The notes beneath the pieces are model-generated. The model was not told the DNA's origin. It did not search any database and saw only the letters and a program-made list of their open reading frames with translations. Source: Aminobacter carboxidus (GTDB lineage Bacteria > Pseudomonadota > Alphaproteobacteria > Rhizobiales > Rhizobiaceae). From it: a stretch of DNA of 64,000 nucleotides. The translations under genes and the position numbers were made by a program. This document shows positions 8,138 to 17,063 of this stretch, piece by piece; position 1 is the stretch's first letter, and each line of letters starts with the position of its first letter. The stretch lies in assembly GCF_014863355.1 (NCBI RefSeq), contig NZ_JACZEP010000002.1:620001-684000 (forward strand). The letters are read 5' to 3'.

Positions 8138-9750
8138 TTCGAAGTCTCCCTGCCGAGGCGGTCGGCGAGCATCGTCAGAGCCAGGCACAACAAAGCGAGC
8201 ATCAGCGCAAGTCCCGCCGCATCGTCGGTGCGGTAGCTGCCCATGCGGGCAAGCAGAAGGTAGGGCAAGGTCTGTACCGCGTCGCTGCCGAACAGCGCGA
8301 TGACACCGAGATCGCCAAGCGACAGCGCCATGGCGAAGGCGAATGCCGTGGCAAGCGGGCGCTTGAGCACGGGCCAGTCGATCAGCCGCAGCCTGTTCCA
8401 GCCTGAAATACCGAGTTGGGCGCAAAGCCGCTCGTGGCGTTCGCTCGCCGCATCATAGGCGGGGCGCACGGCGCGGACGGCAAACGGCATCGCCATGACG
8501 GCGTTGACGGTGACTACCATGATCGGTGCCAGCGCAAAAACGTCGACCGACTGCCGCACCAGCACGAACCAGCCGGCACCGATGACGATCGGTGGTACCA
8601 CTAGCACGAAGCCGGCGCCCGTGTCGGTAAAGCGCTCGAGCAGTTTCCTTGCGCCACCGGGTCTGCCGCCGGCCAGTGCCCGTCGCGCCATGACAAGCGA
8701 CAAAGCGAGCATGGCGGCGAGCGTCGCCGACAGCGTGGCAAGAACGATGCTGGTCAGCGTCGCACGTTGGACCGAAGCTTCGCCGGCCAACCGGCCGAGA
8801 TCGGCTTCGAGCCCCGAGACGACCGTCGCCAGCATCGGGCCGCCGACGAAGGCAAGGGCGATCAGGATGACGGCGATATTGAGCGTCCGCTCACTGGTCT
8901 TTGCCCTGATGTAGCTGCGCTGCGCCACCGGCAGATTGGCGTCGCCAGTGGTGTTGGCGCCGAGCCGCATCAGCACCAGGACCACCAGTGCGGTGAGGGC
9001 GATCTGCAGCAGGGTCAGGGCGACCGCGCGGGCGGGGTCGAAGTCGAAACGCAGCGCCTGATAGATCGCCACCTCCAGCGTCGTCGCTGCCGGCCCACCG
9101 CCGAGCGTCAGGACGATGGTGAAGGAGGTGATGCACAGCATGAACACCAGCCCGGCGATGCCAGGCAGGGCGGCGCGTAGCGATGGCCACTCGATCAGGC
9201 GGAAGCTCGACCGGGCGCCCATGCCGAGTTGGCTCGCCAGCCGCCACTGGTCGGCCGGCACCGTCTGCAGTGCCTCCAGCATCAGCCGCGTCGCCAGGGG
9301 CAGGTTGAAGAAGACATGGGCGACCAGGATGCCCGATAGGCCATAGATGCCGGGCCAGGTTCTGCCGGTCAGCGCTGCCAGCGGTTCGGCGAAATAGCCG
9401 GCGCGGCCGTAGAGCGACAGGATGCCAAGCGCTGCGACGATCGCCGGCAAGGCGAGGGGCACGGCAAACAGGCGCAGGATCAGTGCGCGGCCAAGAAACT
9501 GCGGATGCCGCGACAAAGCGCGGGCGACGAAGATCGCCGGCACCACCGATAGCAGCGTCGACAGCAGCGCCTGCCACAGGGTGAAGCGGGCGACGCGGAA
9601 AAGATAGCCGTCGAAGGCTGCCGCGGCTCCTTGCGGGTTGCGCACCGCCTCGATGCCAAGCCCGGCGAATGCACCGCCGATCAGCACCGCGATGGCGGCG
9701 AGCGCGAGGATGCCGGCGACGATGCGGGGATCGGTGCGGTTCACTGACAT
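8134..9750 (-). CDS. thiP: Thiamine ABC transporter permease ThiP
   Basis: Inner-membrane permease of the thiamine importer, 538 aa. It is a tandem duplication of two six-helix permease halves, each with an EAA loop (for example [20 protein letters not shown] in the first half and [20 protein letters not shown] in the second). The start at 9750 ([13 protein letters not shown]) leads directly into the first membrane helix. It overlaps thiQ by four bases but is separated from thiB by about 240 bases containing a long inverted repeat. Confidence 0.93.
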   Translation of the reverse strand: MSVNRTDPRIVAGILALAAIAVLIGGAFAGLGIEAVRNPQGAAAAFDGYLFRVARFTLWQALLSTLLSVVPAIFVARALSRHPQFLGRALILRLFAVPLALPAIVAALGILSLYGRAGYFAEPLAALTGRTWPGIYGLSGILVAHVFFNLPLATRLMLEALQTVPADQWRLASQLGMGARSSFRLIEWPSLRAALPGIAGLVFMLCITSFTIVLTLGGGPAATTLEVAIYQALRFDFDPARAVALTLLQIALTALVVLVLMRLGANTTGDANLPVAQRSYIRAKTSERTLNIAVILIALAFVGGPMLATVVSGLEADLGRLAGEASVQRATLTSIVLATLSATLAAMLALSLVMARRALAGGRPGGARKLLERFTDTGAGFVLVVPPIVIGAGWFVLVRQSVDVFALAPIMVVTVNAVMAMPFAVRAVRPAYDAASERHERLCAQLGISGWNRLRLIDWPVLKRPLATAFAFAMALSLGDLGVIALFGSDAVQTLPYLLLARMGSYRTDDAAGLALMLALLCLALTMLADRLGRETSK

Positions 9751-9800
9751 AGTGAGACGGTTGGACGGATGACAAACTGCGAAAGGTGGCGCTCCGTCCC

Positions 9801-9955
9801 ACCCCTCTCTGGCCTGCCGGCCATCTCCCCCGCAAGGGGGGAGATCAGCAGCTTTGACACCCACCCACTATTGGCAACCTTTTGGGTTGGCGAAGGCCAA
9901 GCCACAGCCAATCTCCCCCCTTGCGGGGGAGATGGCCGGCAGGCCAGAGGGGGGT
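9801..9955. repeat. Long inverted repeat between thiP and thiB
   Basis: Arms of 45 bases at 9801-9845 and 9911-9955 are reverse complements with a single mismatch, separated by 65 bases. Each arm itself contains a small hairpin (CTCCCCCGCAAGGGGGGAG). Such elements recur in intergenic DNA of mesorhizobia. Here it would form a very stable mRNA structure between binding protein and permease. Confidence 0.85.
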
Positions 9956-9988
9956 GTCCAAGCACAGCCATCTCAGGTCGACAGAGCC

Positions 9989-10993
9989 TTACTTGCTCAT
10001 CACGCCGAGCCACTCGTCGACCCAGGCCTTGCGGTTGGCGGCAACCTCGTCGGCGCTGAAGATCAGCGTCTTGGCCGGCTTCACCAGCTTGTCGAAGGCC
10101 GGGTTGAGCGGTTTGTCGGTCTTGCCGGCCGGCAGCATCCAGTTGGTCTCGGGCACCACGTCCTGGAAGCCGGGGCTGGTCATGAAGGCCATGAACTTTT
10201 CGGCCAGCGGGTTGTTGGCGCCTGTCGTGGTGATGCCGGCAACCTCGATCTGAAGGTAGTGGCCTTCCTCGAAGGGGGCCGCCTGGTAGCGCTCGGTGCT
10301 TTCGGCGACCATGTGGTAGGCCGGCGAGGTGGTGTAGGACAGCACCATTGGCGCCTCGCCCTTGGTGAACAGACCATAGGCCTCGCTCCAGCCCGGAGTG
10401 ACGGTCAGGACGCGGCCCTTGAGCTTGGCCCAGGCTTCCGGCGCCTTGTCGCCATAGACCGACTTGACCCAGAGCAGCAGGCCGAGGCCGGGCGTCGAGG
10501 TGCGCGGATCCTGGATGGCGATCTTCTGTTCGGGGTCGCCCTCGACCAGTTCCTTCAGGCTCTTGGGCGGGTTCTTCAGCTTCTCGGTGTCGTAGACGAC
10601 GGCGAAGTAGCCGTAGTCGTAGGGCACGAAGGTGTCGTCCTTCCAGTCGCCCGGAACCGTGACGTCGGCGCCAGCCGCACCGTATGGTGCAAACAGGCCG
10701 GTCGCCTTGGCTTCAGCGGTCAGGTTGGTGTCGAGGCCAAGCACGATGTCGGCCTTGGTCGCAGCGCCCTCGAGCTTGACGCGGTTGAGCAGGGCTACGC
10801 CGTCAGCGACGGAGACGAAATCGACGGTGCAGGCGCATTCGGCCTCGAAGGCCTTCTTGACCTGCGGGCCGGGTCCCCATTCGGAGGTGAAGCTTTCATA
10901 GGTGTAGACGGTCAGCTTACCTTCGGCTGCGGCCGGGAAAGCAATAGCGGCAAGCGCCAGGGCGGAAGTCAGGGACAGGACGAGCGAGCGCAT
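9989..10993 (-). CDS. thiB: Thiamine ABC transporter substrate-binding protein ThiB
   Basis: Periplasmic thiamine/TPP-binding protein, 334 aa. A signal peptide ([23 protein letters not shown]) is followed by [18 protein letters not shown] and the ThiB blocks [10 protein letters not shown] and [23 protein letters not shown] immediately precedes the ATG at 10993. A second in-frame ATG at 11050 sits six bases after the GGAGGG that closes the TPP riboswitch; that start would lengthen the n-region by 19 residues, and either may be used. First gene of the thiBPQ operon. Confidence 0.92.
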   Translation of the reverse strand: MRSLVLSLTSALALAAIAFPAAAEGKLTVYTYESFTSEWGPGPQVKKAFEAECACTVDFVSVADGVALLNRVKLEGAATKADIVLGLDTNLTAEAKATGLFAPYGAAGADVTVPGDWKDDTFVPYDYGYFAVVYDTEKLKNPPKSLKELVEGDPEQKIAIQDPRTSTPGLGLLLWVKSVYGDKAPEAWAKLKGRVLTVTPGWSEAYGLFTKGEAPMVLSYTTSPAYHMVAESTERYQAAPFEEGHYLQIEVAGITTTGANNPLAEKFMAFMTSPGFQDVVPETNWMLPAGKTDKPLNPAFDKLVKPAKTLIFSADEVAANRKAWVDEWLGVMSK

Positions 10994-11050
10994 CGGCGCC
11001 TCCTTCATGGGTGTTGAAAGGGAATTTGAAGCGCCGGGCGTCCGAAGCAT

Positions 11051-11155
11051 CTAATCCCTCCGCCGGTACAAACCGGATCAGGTTCAGCGGGTTGGCCGGG
11101 ACGGTTCCCTGTGCCTCTCAGCCGGCACGCAATTGCGCGATCGGCACCCCGTTAG
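11051..11155 (-). promoter_or_regulatory. TPP riboswitch (thi box)
   Basis: Read on the minus strand the element runs from GGGGTGCC (11150-11143) through GCTGAGA and CTGAACCTGATC to CCGGCGGAGGGA (ending near 11054). These are the invariant parts of the TPP aptamer, in order and with normal spacing. It lies directly before thiB. The last strand carries GGAGGG, so ligand binding may hide a ribosome-binding site. Confidence 0.95.
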
Positions 11156-11265
11156 AGCGGCTCAACAAATAGGGCGGTGCCGCGACCCGCGCAAGCGGTA
11201 GTTTGCCGGCCACCGACCATCTCGCGGCCTTCCGTTTCGGCTGCCGGACTGGTAATGCGCATGCC

Positions 11266-11910
11266 ATGACCCGGTTCACCATACTTCTTGGCGGCGAGCT
11301 TTTCCGCACCCCGCGCCTTGACCGTCAGGTCGCGGGTAGCCGCGTGATCGCGGCCGATGCCGGCATTCGCCATGCCGCCACGCTTGGGCTGATGCCGGAA
11401 CTGTGGCTCGGCGACTTCGATTCCGTGCCATCGGATCTCGATCCGCGCTTCGCTGGCCTGCCACGCGAGACCTTTCCGGCCGAAAAGGACAGGACCGACG
11501 GCGAGCTGGCGATCGATGCCGCGCTCAGCCTCGGTGCGACGTCGCTTGTGCTGGTTGGCGCCTTTGGCGGCCCGCGTGCCGACCACGCCTTCCTGCACCT
11601 GGCGCTGGCGCTCAGGCTGGCCGAAGCCGGCACCGAGGTGATACTGACCAGCGGACGCCAGGAGGCGCTGCCACTTCTGCCGGGCACGTCATCCTTCGAC
11701 TATGACGACGGCATGCTGTTTTCGGTGCTGGCCTTTTCCGAACTCACCGGGCTCTCCGAACAGGGCGCCAAATGGCCGCTCAACAGCGTGAATGTGCCGT
11801 TTGGTTCGTCGCTGACACTGTCCAATGAAGTGCGGGGTTCATTGCGGATTTCGCTCGGCAGCGGTCGCGCGCTGCTCCTCGCTCATCCCTTTCCTGCCTC
11901 GGATTTCTGA
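11266..11910 (+). CDS. Thiamine pyrophosphokinase
   Basis: Transfers pyrophosphate from ATP to thiamine to make TPP, 214 aa. The family blocks are visible: GGELF, ADAGIRHAATLGLMPELWLGDFDS (nucleotide and metal site; PxxxxGDFDS), PAEKDRTDGELAI, and the C-terminal SLTLSNEVRGS of the thiamine-binding domain. It is divergent from the riboswitch-controlled thiBPQ operon, so uptake and activation of thiamine are linked. I chose the ATG at 11266 (MTRFTILLGG); the upstream in-frame extension overlaps the promoter region. The next gene begins three bases after its stop. Confidence 0.9.
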   Translation: MTRFTILLGGELFRTPRLDRQVAGSRVIAADAGIRHAATLGLMPELWLGDFDSVPSDLDPRFAGLPRETFPAEKDRTDGELAIDAALSLGATSLVLVGAFGGPRADHAFLHLALALRLAEAGTEVILTSGRQEALPLLPGTSSFDYDDGMLFSVLAFSELTGLSEQGAKWPLNSVNVPFGSSLTLSNEVRGSLRISLGSGRALLLAHPFPASDF

Positions 11911-11913
11911 AAC

Positions 11914-13728
11914 ATGGCGCCACCGCTTCTCAATCTCGACGGCATCCGCCTGACCTTCGGCGGTCAGCCGCTGCTCGACGGTGCTGCGCTTTCGGCCGCC
12001 TCGGGTGACAAGATCGCGCTTGTCGGCCGCAACGGTTCCGGCAAGTCGACGCTGCTCAAGATCGCCGCCGGCATGATCGAGCCGCAGGACGGCGAAGTGT
12101 TCCGCCAGCCCTCGGCGACGATCCGCTACCTGCCGCAGATGCCCGACATGGATGGCTTCGCTTCGGTGCGCGCCTATGTCGAAGCCGGGCTCGGGCCTGC
12201 CGACGATCCGCACCGCGCCACCTATCTGCTCGACCATCTCGGCTTGACCGGCGAAGAGTCTCCGGCCGAGCTGTCGGGTGGCGAGGCGCGCCGCGCAGCC
12301 CTTGCCCGCGTCATGGCGCCCGAGCCCGACATCATGCTGCTCGACGAACCGACCAACCATCTCGACCTTGCCGTCATCGAATGGCTGGAAGAAGAGCTGA
12401 TCCGCACCTCGTCGGCGCTGATCGTCATTTCGCACGACAGGCGTTTTCTCGAACGCGTCAGCCGCAACACCGTCTGGCTCGATCGCGGCCAGACGCGCCG
12501 GCTCGACCGTGGCTTTGCCCATTTCGAGGAATGGCGCGACCAGATCCTCGAGGAAGAAGAGCGTGACCAGCACAAGCTCGGCCGCCAGATCGTGCGCGAG
12601 GAGCACTGGCTGCGCTACGGCGTGACGGCGCGTCGCAAGCGCAACATGCGCCGGCTCGGCGAGCTGCAGACGATGCGCCAGAAATTTCGCGGCCACCGCG
12701 GCGCCGAAGGCGTGGCGACGATGGTGGCGAGCGAGGCGGCCGAATCCGGCAAGTTGATCATCGAAGCCAAGAACATCGACAAGGCCTTCGGCGATCTTGA
12801 GGTGGTCAAGGGTTTCTCGACCCGCATCCAGCGCGGCGACCGTGTCGGCCTCGTCGGTCCCAATGGTGCCGGCAAGACGACCTTGCTCAAGATGCTGACC
12901 GGCGAGCTCGAGCCCGACGCCGGCACGATCCGGCTTGGCGTCAACCTCGAGATCGCGACGCTTGACCAGAAGCGCGAGGCTGTCGATCCGCATGAGACGC
13001 TGTCGAGCTATCTGACCGACGGGCGCGGCGAAAACCTCGTCATCAATGGCGAGCAGCGCCACGTCGTCTCCTACATGAAGGACTTCCTGTTCAAGCCCGA
13101 GCAGGCGCGCACGCCGGTGCGCGAACTCTCCGGTGGCGAGCGTGCCCGGTTGATCCTGGCCCGCGTCCTGGCCCGCCCGGCCAACCTTCTGGTGCTCGAT
13201 GAGCCGACCAACGATCTCGACATGGAGACGCTGGAGCTGCTGCAGGAACTGGTCGCCGGTTTTGCCGGCACCGTGATCCTGGTCAGCCACGATCGCGACT
13301 TCCTCGACCGCACCGTCACCAGCATCATCGCGCCCGACGGCGAAGGCCGCTGGATCGAATACGCCGGCGGTTATGCCGACATGCTGGCCCAGCGCGGCGG
13401 CTCCAAGCTCGACGATCGCAAATCGCGCAAGGCGGCCAATGGCCAGGCCGCGGCTGGCCGCAGCGAGCCGGAAGCGCCCAAGGCCGCGTCGAAGAAGCTG
13501 TCGTTCAAGCAGAAATTCGCGCTCGAAAGCCTGCCCAAGAAGATGGAAGCGGTAACCGCTTCGATCTCGCGGCTGGAAAACCAGATCGCCGACCCGGCCT
13601 TTTATGAACGCGACCCGCACGGTTTTCAAAAGACCATCGCTGCCCTCGACAAGGAGCGCGCGACACTGACCGCGCTCGAGGAAGAATGGTTTGAACTCGA
13701 GATGCTGCGCGAGGAGCTCGAGGGTTAG
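11914..13728 (+). CDS. ABC-F family ATPase (Uup/YheS-like)
   Basis: Soluble ABC protein with two ATPase domains and no membrane segment, 604 aa. Domain 1 has Walker A GRNGSGKST and signature LSGGEARRAALAR; domain 2 has Walker A GPNGAGKTT and signature LSGGERARLILAR. Both have DEPTN(H/D)LD Walker B motifs. The charged interdomain linker (about residues 205-270) and the C-terminal coiled coil ending EMLREELEG suggest the Uup class. ABC-F proteins act on ribosomes; Uup-type members also bind branched DNA. It follows the kinase gene by three bases and is probably co-transcribed with it. Confidence 0.9.
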   Translation: MAPPLLNLDGIRLTFGGQPLLDGAALSAASGDKIALVGRNGSGKSTLLKIAAGMIEPQDGEVFRQPSATIRYLPQMPDMDGFASVRAYVEAGLGPADDPHRATYLLDHLGLTGEESPAELSGGEARRAALARVMAPEPDIMLLDEPTNHLDLAVIEWLEEELIRTSSALIVISHDRRFLERVSRNTVWLDRGQTRRLDRGFAHFEEWRDQILEEEERDQHKLGRQIVREEHWLRYGVTARRKRNMRRLGELQTMRQKFRGHRGAEGVATMVASEAAESGKLIIEAKNIDKAFGDLEVVKGFSTRIQRGDRVGLVGPNGAGKTTLLKMLTGELEPDAGTIRLGVNLEIATLDQKREAVDPHETLSSYLTDGRGENLVINGEQRHVVSYMKDFLFKPEQARTPVRELSGGERARLILARVLARPANLLVLDEPTNDLDMETLELLQELVAGFAGTVILVSHDRDFLDRTVTSIIAPDGEGRWIEYAGGYADMLAQRGGSKLDDRKSRKAANGQAAAGRSEPEAPKAASKKLSFKQKFALESLPKKMEAVTASISRLENQIADPAFYERDPHGFQKTIAALDKERATLTALEEEWFELEMLREELEG

Positions 13729-13737
13729 CCCGGGGCC

Positions 13738-14676
13738 TCAAAGGCACGCTTCGCAGATCGCCGCGATATGGCGGTGGTCGGTGCCACAACAGCCGCCAAG
13801 GACCTTGATGTGGCCGAAGCGGTCCCGCATGGCGCGATAGCGGCGGGCGAGATCGGCAGGGTCGCCCGGGTCCAGTTCGGTCGCCGCATCAAGCTCGGCA
13901 TGGCTCTTTGCCGATGCGTTGGCGCGCACGCCGCCAATGCGGCGGATCCACTCGCCGCCCTCGGCCAGCACACTGTCGAAATGGCTGGGATGGGCGCAGT
14001 TGATCATGAAGTAGGCGGGCGCGCCGTCTGTCTCGTCATCGACGGTTTCGATCGCCTCGCGCAGGCTTACGCCTGACGGCAGTCGCCCGTCGGTCTCGAC
14101 GGTGAAAGAAATCACCGTCGGCAGGCCCGCGCTCATTGCGGCGCAGGCGATGCCGACCGCTTCCTCGGGATAGTTCATGGTCACGGCGCTGACCATGTCG
14201 GCGCCGGCGTCGCGGAACGCTGCGACCTGGTCGCTATGATAGTCCGCGGCCTCGACCGGCGTCATCATCAAGTCGGGGCGGTAGCCGTCGCCGCGCGGAC
14301 CGACGACGCCATTGACCGGAACCGTCATGCCACGGGCAACGTAGGGCGCACGCAGCGCTAGCGCCTGGGCGACGGCGCGTCGGTTGATGTCGGCGAGTGC
14401 AGCGCTGGTGTAGCCGAGCTTTTCGCCCCAGTCGGGATTGGCCCGCCATGTCGGCGTGTCGAGCACGAAGCCCAAGCCGCGTTGCTCGGCGATTTCAAGG
14501 TAGCGCCGGAAGTAGCTGTCGAGCTTGTCGCGCCCGGCCACGTCGAGAAGCAGCGGAAACGCCGCGAAGCACGGCAGGTCGATCCCCTCGAGGAAGACCA
14601 GCGTCGTTTCAAGGCCTCCATCGGTGAGGGCGACGGAGGTGCCGAGATGCGGAAGATCTGTCGTTGCAGGGCACAT
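13738..14676 (-). CDS. Homocysteine S-methyltransferase family protein
   Basis: Zinc-dependent methyltransferase of the MHT/BHMT/MmuM family, 312 aa. The zinc ligands are the cysteine in MINCAHPSHF and the pair in GGCCGTDHRHI near the C-terminus. LTDGGLETTLVF opens the TIM barrel. Members move methyl groups from S-methylmethionine, betaine or similar donors to homocysteine; the donor is unknown here. The protein starts at 14676 with a purine-rich stretch (CCGGAGAT) upstream. It is convergent with the ABC-F gene, nine bases apart. Confidence 0.88.
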   Translation of the reverse strand: MCPATTDLPHLGTSVALTDGGLETTLVFLEGIDLPCFAAFPLLLDVAGRDKLDSYFRRYLEIAEQRGLGFVLDTPTWRANPDWGEKLGYTSAALADINRRAVAQALALRAPYVARGMTVPVNGVVGPRGDGYRPDLMMTPVEAADYHSDQVAAFRDAGADMVSAVTMNYPEEAVGIACAAMSAGLPTVISFTVETDGRLPSGVSLREAIETVDDETDGAPAYFMINCAHPSHFDSVLAEGGEWIRRIGGVRANASAKSHAELDAATELDPGDPADLARRYRAMRDRFGHIKVLGGCCGTDHRHIAAICEACL

Positions 14677-14789
14677 GACATCTCCGGAGGCATCCGGGTT
14701 TCTGTCGTCTTGCGCCAGCCAGAACGTTGGCCAAAGGCGTTCCTCAGCGTACCATCTTGCTTTAGCAATCGCTACTTTAAGCCACCAAT

Positions 14790-14837
14790 GAGCATTGGTC
14801 CGAGTTTGAGATGATGCGCGAGGAACTGAAGGGTAGG
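14790..14837 (+). pseudogene. Degenerate copy of an ABC-F C-terminus
   Basis: This stretch reads W-S-E-F-E-M-M-R-E-E-L-K-G in one frame, against W-F-E-L-E-M-L-R-E-E-L-E-G at the end of the ABC-F gene (13689-13725). My hand alignment gives 34 of 48 bases identical. It has no start or upstream coding part. It looks like a leftover 3' end of an ABC-F gene. Confidence 0.45.
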
Positions 14838-14862
14838 TTGTCTGGATTGTCGTCCACGGCTA

Positions 14863-14883
14863 ATGCGCATATATTATGCGCAT
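14863..14883. promoter_or_regulatory. Palindromic operator of the ccdAB pair
   Basis: Perfect inverted repeat ATGCGCATA (14863-14871), three bases, TATGCGCAT (14875-14883), ending 15 bases before the ccdA start. It overlaps the likely -10 region. CcdA family antitoxins bind such palindromes through an RHH domain and repress their own operon. Confidence 0.7.
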
Positions 14884-14898
14884 AGATAGAGGTGCACC

Positions 14899-15141
14899 AT
14901 GCTCCAGAAAGCGCCTAAGCCGGTTCGCAAACCCACGAATGTGACCATCGATGCTGCCTTGGTCGAGGAAGCCAAAGCGCTAGGGCTGAACATGTCCCAG
15001 CTCGCCGAGGACGCGCTCGCAAAGGCAGTGTCTGAAGAGAAATCAAGGCGTTGGAAGATCGAGAACCAAGCGGCTTTGGATGCCTGGAACGACTATGTCG
15101 ACAAGAATGGACTGCCCCTGGCCAAGTATCGGCTGTTCTGA
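14899..15141 (+). CDS. ccdA: CcdA-type antitoxin
   Basis: Antitoxin and autorepressor of 80 aa. The N-terminal ribbon-helix-helix (KPTNVTIDAALVEEAKALG, residues 12-30) binds DNA. The C-terminal half (RRWKIENQAALDAWNDYVDK) matches the flexible CcdB-binding tail of F-plasmid CcdA, which carries RWKAENQ. A GAGGTG ribosome-binding site lies a few bases upstream. Its stop overlaps the ccdB start (TGATG at 15139-15143), giving tight coupling of antitoxin and toxin synthesis. Confidence 0.92.
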   Translation: MLQKAPKPVRKPTNVTIDAALVEEAKALGLNMSQLAEDALAKAVSEEKSRRWKIENQAALDAWNDYVDKNGLPLAKYRLF

Positions 15142-15440
15142 TGGCCAGATACGACGTGTTCGTCGGCCCGTATGAAGGCAGCTATCTGCTAGATGTGCAG
15201 TCGGACCTGCTTGATCATCTGAAATCACGAGTGGTGGTGCCGCTTTTGCCAGCGGCAGACGTTCCGCCTCCAGTCAGGAGACTCAATCCGTCGTTCGAAA
15301 TTGGTGATGACAATGTGGTGATGGCCACGCACCTCGTCGGTGCAGTTGCACTTTCCGAATTGGGAGCGAAACTTGCCAATCTAGGCCAGCATCACGATCA
15401 GGTTGTTGCTGCCCTGGACATGCTGTTCCAGGGCTTCTGA
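15141..15440 (+). CDS. ccdB: CcdB-type toxin
   Basis: CcdB/MazF-fold toxin of 99 aa; the F-plasmid protein has 101. Shared features are the N-terminal strand MARYDVFVGP, DVQSDLLDHLKSRVVVPLLP, and the C-terminal helix DQVVAALDMLFQGF. F CcdB poisons DNA gyrase through its last three residues Trp-Gly-Ile. Here the corresponding end is Gln-Gly-Phe, so the key Trp is missing and gyrase poisoning cannot be assumed. No terminator is obvious before the convergent gene. Confidence 0.9.
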   Translation: MARYDVFVGPYEGSYLLDVQSDLLDHLKSRVVVPLLPAADVPPPVRRLNPSFEIGDDNVVMATHLVGAVALSELGAKLANLGQHHDQVVAALDMLFQGF

Positions 15441-15488
15441 CGCGGATTTGGTCCGCGTCAGCCAGGCATTTGCCAGCGCGCGACTGGC

Positions 15489-16988
15489 TTAGCCTGCTTC
15501 CTTGGCCTGCCAGGCCTTCATCGCGTCCTCGAACACCTTGTCGCCAGGGATGCCCTTTTCGAGCGTGAACAGCGCGCGGCGGCCGGACTTGTAGACCACC
15601 GGCACGTCGATCCAGCTCTGGCGGCGCAGCAGGTTCAAATTGGCGTCGACCTCGGCCTTGGTGTCGTTGAGGGCGACGAGGAAGAAGCCGTCGGCGATCT
15701 TGGCCGGGATGCCGAGCAGCGAATTGCCGGCGTCCTGTTCGGAGCTCTTCATCGCCACGCGCAGGATGTTTTCGATGCCGCCGCCGTCGAAACCTTCAGG
15801 CGTCAGGAAGATCATTTCAAGGATGTGGCTTGCCGGCAGCGTCTTGTCCGCATTACGGCGGATCGTCATGCGCAGCTGGATGTCCTTGCCCGGAATGGTC
15901 GCTTCGGCACGGATCGCCGGCTCGGGCGGCAGGTCGCCGCCGGGCGATTCCTGCACAACCGTCCAGACGACGGAACCTGACTCGGCCGAACCCTGGGCCA
16001 CGTTGGTGCGCTCTTCGTAGAAGATCGCCTTCTGGCCGACTGCTACGGGGGCGTTTTCGCCTGCCGCTGGCGGTGTCGTTGCCGGGGTGCCCTCGGCGGG
16101 TGTCGCCGGTGTGGCAGGGGTTGCTGGCGCAGGCCCGGGCGTAGCCGGCGGCGTCGCCGGGGCCGGCTGGGTCAGTGTTGCGACCGAGGTGCCTTCGCCG
16201 ACACCGTTGCTGCCGTTGGCCGGGCCCGGGTCGACTTCCTTGCCGTCCGCGGTCATGCGCTGGGTGAACTTGCCCGGCTCGCCGCTGGCTGGTGGCGTTG
16301 CTGCCTGGCCACCATTGGCGGGCGGAGGGGTTGCGGCTTCATTCGCCGGCGGGGGCGTTGCCGTCGCCGTGTCGCTGCCGCTACCGAGGAAGGCATCGCG
16401 GTTCGACCACAGCGCATAACCGCCGGCGCCGACCACCACCACGGCAAGGGCGGCTGCGATCAGGCCGCCGCTGACGCGCTTGCGCGGTTTCTGCCTGGTA
16501 TTGGCGAATGGATCGTTGCCATCGGACGAAGCTTCGCCGAAACGGCCGTCATCTTCGCCTTCCGGCGCATCGTCATCGTCGCTTGCCGAAAAGTCGGGCA
16601 GCGGCTCACGCTGTTGTGGCGCGTAGGCCGGGATAGGGGGAGCGGCGGGGGGTGGTGCGACCGGGCGGTGCGGCTCCGGTGCAGGCGCAGGCCGGCTGTA
16701 GGCCGGCTGGTCCTTGTTGCGGGCGATCGAGGTGAAGACGTTTTCCAGCTCGGCCAGCGGATCGTCGTCGACAACAGGGGGGTTAAACTCCGCCTCGACG
16801 ATCGCGATGGCGTCCTCGAGCGATTTGGTCTGGCGTTCGGCAACGGCTGCGGGCGGCTGCGGATTGAGCGCGGCGAGCTTGGCCGCGATGGTGCTGCGGG
16901 CCTTGTCATATACCCGCGCGCGCATCGCCGGCGTGGTGTCGCCCATGCCATCCAGCGTCTTTTTCAGAACCGCTACGAAGTCTGCCAT
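15489..16988 (-). CDS. Single-pass membrane protein of unknown function
   Basis: A 499-aa protein I do not recognise by function. Residues 1-90 form a helical cytoplasmic domain (MADFVAVLKKTLDGMGDT...). A proline-rich and then acidic low-complexity stretch (about 95-165) leads to one membrane helix at about 173-195 (GLIAAALAVVVVGAGGYALW). A long Ala/Pro/Thr-rich periplasmic linker (about 200-320) ends in a folded C-terminal domain of about 170 residues. That layout suits an envelope-anchored protein reaching into the periplasm. It lies just downstream of purA on the same strand, 75 bases from its stop. Confidence 0.75.
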   Translation of the reverse strand: MADFVAVLKKTLDGMGDTTPAMRARVYDKARSTIAAKLAALNPQPPAAVAERQTKSLEDAIAIVEAEFNPPVVDDDPLAELENVFTSIARNKDQPAYSRPAPAPEPHRPVAPPPAAPPIPAYAPQQREPLPDFSASDDDDAPEGEDDGRFGEASSDGNDPFANTRQKPRKRVSGGLIAAALAVVVVGAGGYALWSNRDAFLGSGSDTATATPPPANEAATPPPANGGQAATPPASGEPGKFTQRMTADGKEVDPGPANGSNGVGEGTSVATLTQPAPATPPATPGPAPATPATPATPAEGTPATTPPAAGENAPVAVGQKAIFYEERTNVAQGSAESGSVVWTVVQESPGGDLPPEPAIRAEATIPGKDIQLRMTIRRNADKTLPASHILEMIFLTPEGFDGGGIENILRVAMKSSEQDAGNSLLGIPAKIADGFFLVALNDTKAEVDANLNLLRRQSWIDVPVVYKSGRRALFTLEKGIPGDKVFEDAMKAWQAKEAG

Positions 16989-17063
16989 TCTCTCGTCGAC
17001 CTATCTTTTCTTCTGGGCCGGGCCGCGCCCGGCGGCAAATCAGCCGCCGGAAAGCTGCCAAAA

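Noticed and set aside
9801-9955. Insertion sequence or CRISPR repeat
   Set aside because: Only two inverted arms, no transposase and no spaced direct repeats; it is a palindromic intergenic element.
11839-13629. Long open frame antisense to the ABC-F gene
   Set aside because: It mirrors the ABC-F codons in a high-GC gene, has no ribosome-binding site and no family resemblance. The plus-strand gene has complete ATPase motifs.
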